Assembly (NCBI GenBank): GCA_002331485.1
Contig: DCYS01000010.1
Span: forward strand, 1 to 64,000
Reading direction: 5' to 3'
DNA length: 64,000 nt
Source: Flavobacteriales bacterium UBA2104
GTDB lineage: Bacteria > Bacteroidota > Bacteroidia > Flavobacteriales_D > Crocinitomicaceae
Shown here: positions 35,101 through 41,095 of the stretch, piece after piece
Layout: each line of letters begins with the position of its first letter
Numbering within the stretch: position 1 is the first letter of the stretch
The notes under the pieces: model-generated
Databases searched by the model: none
What the model saw: the letters and a program-made list of their open reading frames with translations, nothing else
What the model was told of the DNA's origin: nothing
Translations under genes and position numbers: made by a program

Positions 35101-35477
35101 ACGAGTTTAGTGAGGTAAGGATTAAGATAAAAAGCCTCATTTTGTTCAATATCAAAGTTTTGATTTAATCTGTTTTTTTTGATAGAACAGTTCGCTATGA
35201 ATAAGGGCAAAGTGTAGCTTCGATTATCTAAGTCAAATTTCACCGTGTTTTTGCATACTCCAAAAATGGGAGTTCCTGATTCTTTGATCGACTGTTGATG
35301 AGCTTTGAAAAGTTTATTGATCCTTCTTTCGATTGGAAGGCTTATTTTTTCGTTTTCTATGATCTCTTTCCCGACCTCGAGAGCATTTGTATCAGGGTCT
35401 AAATTTACGAGAACATCAGTTTTATTCGGAGCAAGAAGTTCTTCTTTCCATTGTGATATTTGCAGTTTGATGTTCAT
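32130..35477 (-). CDS. large superfamily-1 helicase-like ATPase (AAA_11/AAA_12 type)
   Basis: A 1115-residue protein. Motif I is VVQGPPGTGKSQVITN near residue 227 and motif II is VIFDEASQIPL near residue 804, with GDSEQMAPS (motif III) just after. Motifs near the end include NVQGDQCDHLIISLGYA and RLNVLMSRAKDKI. Between motifs Ia and II lies about 500 residues of charged helix, probably a long coiled-coil insertion. This layout is that of Upf1/Dna2-like helicases often found in bacterial defence loci. No nuclease domain or defence partner is visible here. It may act on DNA or RNA. The start is set by an adjacent promoter-dyad. Confidence 0.88.
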   Translation of the reverse strand: MNIKLQISQWKEELLAPNKTDVLVNLDPDTNALEVGKEIIENEKISLPIERRINKLFKAHQQSIKESGTPIFGVCKNTVKFDLDNRSYTLPLFIANCSIKKNRLNQNFDIEQNEAFYLNPYLTKLVNLTEEFEDTEQFQDWCSSNRFEIEISIGQWIANVHPHRFILVKELERIEKLNKLSHGTMQLLGDEGQDQSELDLNEGELFNSDSDQQAVYDKARLENLVVQGPPGTGKSQVITNLIGKAVANNNSTLLVAEKKVALQVIYDKLKSFDLHHFCLLHHHELNARDFIRSLEQTWNLLENRQKVQRQFSTPSKFALDGLDLTLERLRQPELIGGVNYSEFKSMSRNSNFKSVDFFADVPDIPTWKSDKEQLKKLEIEDLSDEWTYLKSSVFESDIAHLEKKLIKIRSLIEEISIPEISRKSIDEMMKKSGIASLFFYDDLLISPEIFKPNSSIQKKFVKHFNNLIKLTEECTALEDEKKHWKRNFSLSELQEYISVLASSSKFGLRSRFQRKKLLKYTDLDLKDARSTLQNLIDLKKKEDELIKTKQAIRKLGLSDDMGELEHINYVIRRSKQVDNNIIQELTKCTGEQLQEYKKLADQLSSVNSLIVENILIEPNKSIKPIIQKLISRLGKIAANLDSIKSISDKTKKVWRLTSSIKKAEDTILYSHWNQFSGRFPELAKMDNAALLAKLNNIIELKKAEHQHFGVFILDSIQQNFEDYSSLLGIPARKLNEEQKRFKKELRKGKSILVKAFAKKRVFPSIYDLLESEAKHWIHLLHPIFLCSPYTVARSLPIDHSFDLVIFDEASQIPLPHALGGVQRGKRIIVAGDSEQMAPSFYFQSKNTSTHDLLHQSSFYWRNQMLTNHYRSSHERLIAFSNKYFYEDKLTTFPKPSENYPIHLINTEGKFIDRVNQEEAKVSAKEIQKLLKNENGSIGIVAFSQKQLTTILNQLPPQTVDLLMDEDYPGFVQSLENVQGDQCDHLIISLGYAKDEDGKFNMRFGPLNQEQGHRRLNVLMSRAKDKITFIRSVKSEDFNISDNEGVEHLRKLMLFLEEEQKESVHKFPKGISLKEKNHLVISSPQKIFENALSLTNYFDVLTSRGWKVSIQLEDTE

Positions 35478-35498
35478 TTTCGTATGAATACGAAAGTA
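35478..35498 (-). promoter_or_regulatory. dyad and -7 element at the helicase start
   Basis: TTTCGTAT-GA-ATACGAAA (35478-35495) is a perfect 8-bp dyad that abuts the helicase ATG. On the minus strand it overlaps TACTTTCG (35491-35498), one mismatch to TAnnTTTG. Initiation would be only about 7-10 nt before the ATG. A repressor bound here would cover the start site. Confidence 0.45.
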
Positions 35499-35522
35499 GC
35501 AATATTTTGGGTAGATTGGAAA

Positions 35523-35556
35523 ACTCTACAATATCCATTCAAGGATATTGTAGAGT
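35523..35556 (-). terminator. terminator after creD
   Basis: A perfect 14-bp stem (arms 35523-35536 and 35543-35556) with a 6-base loop, followed by TTTT on the minus strand. It lies 8 bases beyond the creD stop and isolates the creD operon from the helicase gene. Confidence 0.75.
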
Positions 35557-35564
35557 AATAAATA

Positions 35565-36914
35565 TTATTTCTGCCAATCTATTTTTCTGGAGAAATACAT
35601 TACAATTGCAAGAATCACAAAAAGTCCTATACTTCCTGACAATAGAGCGTAGCTTTCCATTTGAATGATAACATAAATGTAAGCATATACTAAACTCATA
35701 GTTGCTATTACAAAGAATAGTAGTTTAAATTTTCTAAGTAGAGAGTAGGAGTAAATGCTGATCAATGATATCGTTGAGATCGATGATATTAAGTAGGCAA
35801 TAGAAAAATTGGTATGTTCAGTGATTGAGAGTAATAGAGTATAGAATAATACCATAGCGATACCGATCATGGCATACTCAACGATATGAACATTCAAATT
35901 ATTAATCAATTGAATTAAAAAGAATGTCATAAAAGTTAAAGCTATAACCAATAAACCGTATTTCGATGCTCTTTCATTTTGTTGGTATTGATCAACAGTT
36001 ACCATTAGTTCCAAGCCGAAACCATGTTTTGATAGTGCTGGGATATTATTGGTGAATGTTTGTGGTATAGGACGATTGAAATGTAAGATTTTCCATTTCG
36101 CCTCGAATCCATTTTCAGAAATGGTCTTGTCGATAGGTAGAAATTCTCCATTAAAACTAGGGTCACCCCAATTCGATTTCACATGAAATGATGAGGTTCG
36201 GCCAATTGGAACAAATTGAATTGATTCACTACCATTATATGAAATGTCGATATTAAATGATGTGCTATTTAATCTTTGCGCAATTTTTGAAAGGTTAATT
36301 TCTTGCGTTTCGAGTGATTGTAACTCAGCGTTTCTGTTTTCAAATGAAGGTTGAAATTGATATTCTCTGTTATTAAACTTCACATTAATATTATTTCGAA
36401 ATTGTAGATTAGACGTTTTCAATATGAGTTGAGCCTGCTCCCATTTCACATCATCCATAGAAACTTTTAACTTTTTGACATTTTCGAGATTAAAATTTCC
36501 ACGCAGATTGAAATCACCTTTGAATACGACAGCGTCATAAATACCACGATGTTTTTTGCTAGCATCAACATCGGCATCAACATTATAATCTTCAGGTAAA
36601 AGATATGCATCAAAACTTTTTGTTTCAATATCATAGTAAATGTTCCCTTCTGGATCTTTCTTTTTTCGTTTATACCTTTTGATATATGGAACCTTCAGTA
36701 TTGGTCCGTAAAACTCTACATCTCCGCCCCACTTCGATGAGATCTCTTTTTTAACATCTTCCTTTCTAAGTTTTCTCTCTTGGGTTAGATGTTGGACGAA
36801 TTGAAGTGGTATCAACATAAAAAAAGCTAGTACAGTGACTAACCCTAGTTGTACTGATTTGGATTTCCAGAAACTCTCTTGAGTATTCTCTTTTTTCATT
36901 TTTTCTTCTTTCAT
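35565..36914 (-). CDS. creD: cell-envelope protein CreD
   Basis: A 449-residue inner-membrane protein of the CreD family, linked in enterobacteria to colicin E2 resistance and envelope stress. One N-terminal membrane segment (near residues 22-40) precedes a periplasmic beta-rich domain starting with GGDVEFYGPILKVPYIKRY; five to six segments follow from about residue 320. The start at 36914 or the ATG five codons in (36899) are both possible. The gene follows a winged-helix regulator by 49 bases that contain a perfect dyad. The pair regulator-creD is common in Bacteroidota. Confidence 0.92.
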   Translation of the reverse strand: MKEEKMKKENTQESFWKSKSVQLGLVTVLAFFMLIPLQFVQHLTQERKLRKEDVKKEISSKWGGDVEFYGPILKVPYIKRYKRKKKDPEGNIYYDIETKSFDAYLLPEDYNVDADVDASKKHRGIYDAVVFKGDFNLRGNFNLENVKKLKVSMDDVKWEQAQLILKTSNLQFRNNINVKFNNREYQFQPSFENRNAELQSLETQEINLSKIAQRLNSTSFNIDISYNGSESIQFVPIGRTSSFHVKSNWGDPSFNGEFLPIDKTISENGFEAKWKILHFNRPIPQTFTNNIPALSKHGFGLELMVTVDQYQQNERASKYGLLVIALTFMTFFLIQLINNLNVHIVEYAMIGIAMVLFYTLLLSITEHTNFSIAYLISSISTISLISIYSYSLLRKFKLLFFVIATMSLVYAYIYVIIQMESYALLSGSIGLFVILAIVMYFSRKIDWQK

Positions 36915-36929
36915 AATACATAATTAAAA

Positions 36930-36950
36930 GTACTTTGAAATACAAAGTAC
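36930..36950 (-). promoter_or_regulatory. creD operator dyad GTACTTTG-N5-CAAAGTAC
   Basis: A perfect 8-bp dyad centred 26 bases upstream of the creD ATG, in the gap after the winged-helix gene. The minus strand reads TACTTTG, a near -7 element. The same GTACTTTG-N5-CAAAG sequence lies before the first gene of this cluster at 37882-37902, which points to a common repressor. Confidence 0.65.
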
Positions 36951-36963
36951 ATGGTTAAAAAAA

Positions 36964-37260
36964 TTATTCTTGATTTAGCAATTGCTCTAATGCATGCAGA
37001 TGGTTTTTAAATGCTTTTCGACCAGCTGAAGATATTTTGTACCTTGTATTTGGTTTTTTGTTAACGAATTGTTTTTCAGTGATTATAAAATTTTCTTTTT
37101 CCAGTGCCTTGATATGACTAGCCAAATTTCCGTCAGTTACACCTAATAATTCTTTTAATCGTTTAAACTCTAGAAAATCGTTAACCATTAGTGCAGACAT
37201 TATGGCCAGACGAATTCTGTGATCAAAAACTTTATTAATATTTTTTAGAATATTTTTCAA
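36964..37260 (-). CDS. winged-helix transcriptional regulator
   Basis: A compact 98-residue winged helix of the ArsR/MarR-like type. The helix-turn-helix is FKRLKELLGVTDGNLASHIKALEKENFI, with the wing KKPNTRYKISSAGRKAF. It has no ligand domain. It is 4 bases after the membrane-protein gene and just before creD. The dyad found twice in this cluster is its most likely target; that is inferred. Confidence 0.9.
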   Translation of the reverse strand: MKNILKNINKVFDHRIRLAIMSALMVNDFLEFKRLKELLGVTDGNLASHIKALEKENFIITEKQFVNKKPNTRYKISSAGRKAFKNHLHALEQLLNQE

Positions 37261-37264
37261 TTTG

Positions 37265-37876
37265 TTAATGTTGCCTATCGTACTTGAAATACATTATTGA
37301 TCCATAAAAAATGTGTAAAACCCCAAAACCAAAAGCCCAAAAGTATAAGGAATTTCCGGGAAACGCAGTTGATAGTAGTCCAAGAGTGATTTGAGAAAGT
37401 CCCAAAAATAAGATGTCTTTATGAGTGTATTTGCTGGCATTTACACAAGATAGACCATAGAATATCAGTGTTACTGGACCTATAAGTCCATAAATTCGAT
37501 TGCTAATCAATAGAAAAATGAATATTCCTCCGGTTACCAGAGGGATTAAAAAGTTGAATAACAATCGTTTCGATACAGGGTTCCATATTGATTCATTCGA
37601 TTTTTTTGCTTTTCGAAAGGTCAACAATAAGGCCGTGAAAACTGATAAAAGCAGTACAACTGAAGCCGTTAGAAGAATCATTTTGAAAGTATAGCTTTCA
37701 AGCGTTATATACTCGCTATTATGATTTTCAATTAAACGATAGACTAGAAAAGAGCCAAGTAGGGCATATATACCAGCCAAAATACCAGATAATCCACTCA
37801 AAGATAAAAACTGAGTGGATCTACCCATAATTTCCTTTATTGTGGCTAGGTTTTCGAGATGTTCTTTTTTATTCAT
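37265..37876 (-). CDS. membrane protein of the creD cluster
   Basis: 203 residues with six hydrophobic segments, starting after a short cytosolic helix (KKEHLENLATIKEIMGRST). I do not recognise a named family, but such proteins accompany a winged-helix regulator and creD in many Bacteroidota. A TTG seven codons upstream lies inside the promoter-dyad, so the ATG at 37876 is the start. It is the first gene of the operon with the regulator. Confidence 0.8.
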   Translation of the reverse strand: MNKKEHLENLATIKEIMGRSTQFLSLSGLSGILAGIYALLGSFLVYRLIENHNSEYITLESYTFKMILLTASVVLLLSVFTALLLTFRKAKKSNESIWNPVSKRLLFNFLIPLVTGGIFIFLLISNRIYGLIGPVTLIFYGLSCVNASKYTHKDILFLGLSQITLGLLSTAFPGNSLYFWAFGFGVLHIFYGSIMYFKYDRQH

Positions 37877-37881
37877 AGAAA

Positions 37882-37902
37882 GTACTTTGAAAAGCAAAGC
37901 TA
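37882..37902 (-). promoter_or_regulatory. promoter and operator of the creD-cluster operon
   Basis: GTACTTTG (37882-37889), AAAAG, CAAAGCTA (37895-37902): the left arm is identical to the creD dyad and the right arm shares CAAAG at the same 5-base spacing. On the minus strand TAGCTTTG (37895-37902) is an exact TAnnTTTG element. The site ends 5 bases before the ATG at 37876. Confidence 0.6.
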
Positions 37903-38064
37903 GTTAAATGAAATTGATTCTTGAAAATTCATTTTTCCAACAAATGTTAATTTATTGCACATAATTTAAGTTTATCTGAGATCTTTAAGATGACAACCTA
38001 AATACTAATTTAGGGTCTGAATGACATTGAATCAAGATTGTGTTAACTTCTCCTTTAGATTTAT

Positions 38065-38072
38065 TATTTTTG
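38065..38072 (+). promoter_or_regulatory. -7 element of the PSP1-gldH operon
   Basis: TATTTTTG fits TAnnTTTG, 16 bases before the ATG. Upstream, in the gap to the divergent creD-cluster promoter, CCTAAAT-ACTA-ATTTAGG (37997-38014) is a perfect 7-bp hairpin of unknown role. Confidence 0.45.
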
Positions 38073-38088
38073 AAAAAAATACAGGACT

Positions 38089-39441
38089 ATGGGATGTTCA
38101 AGTTGTGGCAGCGGAGGTGGAACGCCGCGCGGTTGCAAAAATAATGGAACCTGTAGCTCTGGCGGATGTGATAAACTAGGCGTTTTTGATTGGTTAGCAA
38201 ACATGCAATTACCCAATGGAAAAAGCCAATTTGATATAATTGAAGTACGATTTAAGAATAGCCGAAAGTCCTTTTTTAGGAACTTAAAAGGCTTATCACT
38301 CAATGTTGGTGATGTAATTGTAGTGGAAGGAAGCCCTGGTCATGATGTCGGGGTGGTATCGATTGTAGGGGAACTCGCCAGAATACAGCTTCAGAAAAAA
38401 GCACCGAATTTTAAAGTTCATGAAGCCCGTCAGGTTATTCGTCTGGCTTCTCAAGAAGATATTGATAAGTGGGTAGCTTCTCGTAAGCGAGAAGATGAAA
38501 CCATGCACCGTGCCAGAGAAATGGCTCTTAGACTTAACCTTGATATGAAGATATCTGATGTTGAGTTTCAAGGGGATGGTTCCAAAGCGACTTTTTATTA
38601 TACAGCAGAGGGAAGAGTTGATTTCCGACAGTTGATCAAGGATATGGCAGAGGCATTTCGTGTGCGTATTGAAATGCGTCAGATCGGTGCTCGACAGGAA
38701 TCTGCGCGTCTGGGAGGAATTGGATCTTGCGGACGAGAATTGTGCTGTTCAACATGGTTGACTGATTTCAGATCTGTTTCTACAAGTGCAGCTCGTTATC
38801 AGCAACTTTCACTTAACCCACAGAAGCTAGCAGGACAGTGTGGAAAGCTTAAATGTTGCCTGAATTTTGAGTTGGACATGTACATGGATGCATTGAAAGA
38901 TTTTCCATCTACTGACATTAAATTAAAAACAGAAAAAGGTATTGGTATTCATATCAAAACGGATGTTTTTAAAGGTTTAATGTGGTACCTGCATCAAACA
39001 GATGATGTAGCTGGTCCAAGTCTTATTGCACTTTCACCTGAAAGGGTTAAGGAAATCATTGCTCTGAATAAGGATGGGAAAAAGCCAATGGATCTCAAGG
39101 ATTTTGAAGAAAGTTTTGAGATCGAGACTCCGGATTATACGAATAGTGTAGGGCAAGATGATCTAAATCGCTTTGACCAGAATTTCAAAAAGAAGAAGAG
39201 AAAAGGCAAGAGGAGAAAACCTTCCAATCGTGGAAAAGGTGGGCCTAAAAATGAAGCAAAAAAAGGAGGTAAGAAACCTCAAAATAACAAAGGCAAGAAA
39301 TCGAATAACGATAATAATAAATCAAATAATAAGTCGAAGAACTCTAATAATCCGAAGAATACAAACAAGAAGAGAAGAAAACCAAATAAAAAAAGAGGAG
39401 GAGGAAAACCAAATAAGCCAAATGAAAATAACTCGAAATAA
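38089..39441 (+). CDS. PSP1-domain (RicT/YaaT-like) protein
   Basis: 450 residues. A Cys- and Gly-rich N-terminus (GCSSCGSGGGTPRGC, CSSGGCD) precedes the PSP1 domain, with the two conserved clusters GSCGRELCCSTW (about residue 212) and QCGKLKCCLNFEL (about residue 250) that bind an iron-sulfur cluster in the B. subtilis relative. The last 85 residues are a very basic low-complexity tail of Lys, Asn and Arg that probably binds nucleic acid. gldH starts inside its 3' end, the usual order in gliding Bacteroidota. Its function is thought to lie in RNA processing or competence-type complexes. Confidence 0.9.
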   Translation: MGCSSCGSGGGTPRGCKNNGTCSSGGCDKLGVFDWLANMQLPNGKSQFDIIEVRFKNSRKSFFRNLKGLSLNVGDVIVVEGSPGHDVGVVSIVGELARIQLQKKAPNFKVHEARQVIRLASQEDIDKWVASRKREDETMHRAREMALRLNLDMKISDVEFQGDGSKATFYYTAEGRVDFRQLIKDMAEAFRVRIEMRQIGARQESARLGGIGSCGRELCCSTWLTDFRSVSTSAARYQQLSLNPQKLAGQCGKLKCCLNFELDMYMDALKDFPSTDIKLKTEKGIGIHIKTDVFKGLMWYLHQTDDVAGPSLIALSPERVKEIIALNKDGKKPMDLKDFEESFEIETPDYTNSVGQDDLNRFDQNFKKKKRKGKRRKPSNRGKGGPKNEAKKGGKKPQNNKGKKSNNDNNKSNNKSKNSNNPKNTNKKRRKPNKKRGGGKPNKPNENNSK

Positions 39442-39895
39442 CGTATTCCTTACATTGGGACTTCTAGTGCTGACTATAGCTTTAAACAGTTGTGGAGAAA
39501 AGGCATATTACGATGATGTTCACAGTTTTGATGATGAAAGCTGGGATAAGTCTGATACAGCTTCATTCAGTGTGAGTGTTGACGATACAACGAATTTATT
39601 TCAGTTTAACCTTTCGTTGCGTACAACTACAGAATATGAATTTAGTAATTTATGGGTTTATGTTTTGTCAACTGCACCGGACGGTACAACATCAAAAGTA
39701 GCTCAAAAACTACCTTTAGCGCGGCCAGATGGATCGTGGATCGGTAATGTGTCGGGAACAGTTGTTCAAACCGAGGTGAAGTTTGCAGCTAAACATTTTC
39801 CGTTAAAAGGAGACTATCAGTTTGATCTGATCAATGCAACTCAACAGGAATCAGTTGATCATGTGCTTGATGTGGGCTTAAGAATCAAGAAGTAG
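39422..39895 (+). CDS. gldH: gliding-motility lipoprotein GldH
   Basis: 157 residues with a lipoprotein signal (lipobox LNSC, lipidated Cys near residue 23). The mature sequence (SFSVSVDDTTNLFQFNLSLRTTTEYEFSNLWVY, then LPLARPDGSWIGNVSGT) fits the GldH family required for gliding in Flavobacterium. The ATG overlaps the PSP1 gene by 20 bases. A longer in-frame opening reaches 39173, but it would read through the Lys-rich tail in another frame and lacks a signal peptide. Gliding itself is not shown, as many non-gliding relatives keep gld genes. Confidence 0.88.
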   Translation: MKITRNNVFLTLGLLVLTIALNSCGEKAYYDDVHSFDDESWDKSDTASFSVSVDDTTNLFQFNLSLRTTTEYEFSNLWVYVLSTAPDGTTSKVAQKLPLARPDGSWIGNVSGTVVQTEVKFAAKHFPLKGDYQFDLINATQQESVDHVLDVGLRIKK

Positions 39896-39896
39896 A

Positions 39897-40589
39897 TCAC
39901 ATGCCTGTTTTGTAATCATCCCTGTCGAATTCAAATTTGTGTCCGATACTTAAGATGTGAAATCTTCCTGGATTCCCGATATTGAACTCGTAATCATATC
40001 TGTACTTTACTGAGATCTCATGATCGTCAGGTAGGTTTATATCAATTCCAAAGGCGAATCTATACTTTACAAACTGTTTGCCGTCCTGACCATTATTGAT
40101 GTTATAGTACCACTCACTTTCTAATTGTGGGTCGATCTTAAAATTATCAATGTTGTATTTCAATGTCGTTTTAACTCTAAATGCGTTATCGAAATCAGGT
40201 TCATAGCGAGCACTTCCTCCAAAACGTCGAAAACTGTATTGCACCCTCAAACGAGTTTCAAACTGAAATCTTCCAAACTCTACCTGTGGTTCGGTGTTAA
40301 AGTTCATACGATGACCTCGAGTTCGTTCATAGCTGTCGCGAGATTGATTGAATACCCATCTGTAATCCATACTCGCACTAAGCCAATCCGCTATATCATA
40401 CTTTGCAGAAAATTCTGGAAAGAGTTTATCATATCTGCCGTGGTCATAAAAACGAGAATTAAAGGATCCTTCAATTTCCAGGTCTTTAGTGAATATAGTC
40501 GTTTCAATGCCTGAAGAGAGCCACAATCTATTTTGTGATATCACTGCAAAACAAAGACTTGTAAAGATGACTATAATGAAATATCTCAT
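39897..40589 (-). CDS. DUF2490 outer-membrane protein
   Basis: 230 residues with a signal peptide (cleavage after ISQ). The mature part alternates amphipathic strands (WLSASMDYRWVFNQSRD, FQFETRLRVQYSFRRFGG, KYRFAFGIDINLPDDHEISVKYRY) as in the DUF2490 barrel family. The function is unknown. The ATG overlaps the stop of the upstream lipoprotein gene in ATGA. It converges with gldH with one base between the stops. Confidence 0.85.
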   Translation of the reverse strand: MRYFIIVIFTSLCFAVISQNRLWLSSGIETTIFTKDLEIEGSFNSRFYDHGRYDKLFPEFSAKYDIADWLSASMDYRWVFNQSRDSYERTRGHRMNFNTEPQVEFGRFQFETRLRVQYSFRRFGGSARYEPDFDNAFRVKTTLKYNIDNFKIDPQLESEWYYNINNGQDGKQFVKYRFAFGIDINLPDDHEISVKYRYDYEFNIGNPGRFHILSIGHKFEFDRDDYKTGM

Positions 40590-40981
40590 TTCTCTATGAT
40601 CAGGTCTGGAGCGACAACGGAAGAATTATTATTCTCGATAGTTACAACTTCTAACACCTCTTCATCACCTGAAGGGCAACTGTTACAATTCTGATATACA
40701 AATATCTTGTAAGTTCCTTTTGTTAAGAATTGAAACCTATATGTACCATCAAAACTGGTATCATAATCATCATCATAATAATTATCTTCAGTACCATAAA
40801 TAATATGAACGCGTTCATCTTGTGCTGGATATTCTGCGATCAGATCCCCAAACGCATCATAATCACGAATGATCACTTTTCCGACGATCTCGGATGACCC
40901 TCCTTCACCTTCAACCTTCTTACATGATGAAAATGAGAATAATAATCCGCTAAAAAATAAGAGTAATCCTAACTGTTTCAT
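40586..40981 (-). CDS. lipoprotein with carboxypeptidase-regulatory-like domain
   Basis: 131 residues with a lipoprotein signal (lipobox FSSC). The mature domain runs from EIVGKVIIRDYDAFGDLI to FDGTYRFQFLTKGTYKIFVYQNC and looks like the beta-sandwich found in carboxypeptidase-regulatory or surface Ig-like domains. A CNSC pair occurs in it. A TTG at 40993 is possible, but ATG at 40981 gives a normal signal. It is coupled to the DUF2490 gene, so the two may form an envelope pair. Confidence 0.8.
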   Translation of the reverse strand: MKQLGLLLFFSGLLFSFSSCKKVEGEGGSSEIVGKVIIRDYDAFGDLIAEYPAQDERVHIIYGTEDNYYDDDYDTSFDGTYRFQFLTKGTYKIFVYQNCNSCPSGDEEVLEVVTIENNNSSVVAPDLIIEK

Positions 40982-41095
40982 ATTCTGTTTCAATACATTA
41001 ATAAACCTAGTTGAAGCAACTATATTCCACTAAAATTAGTCATTAATTAAGTAAAAGTTTAATAAATTATTAAATTTAGATTAAAACAGTACAAA

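Noticed and set aside
32130..35477. The helicase as part of an anti-phage island
   Set aside because: Neighbours are housekeeping or envelope genes with no nuclease, methylase, integrase or composition change; kept only as a lone gene of interest.
39173..39421. An upstream in-frame extension of gldH
   Set aside because: It reads the PSP1 low-complexity tail in another frame; the ATG at 39422 gives a proper lipoprotein signal.
41058..41074. Perfect 17-base palindrome TTTAATAA-A-TTATTAAA before the CotH gene
   Set aside because: Made only of A and T in a very AT-rich gap, so it is weak evidence for an operator.
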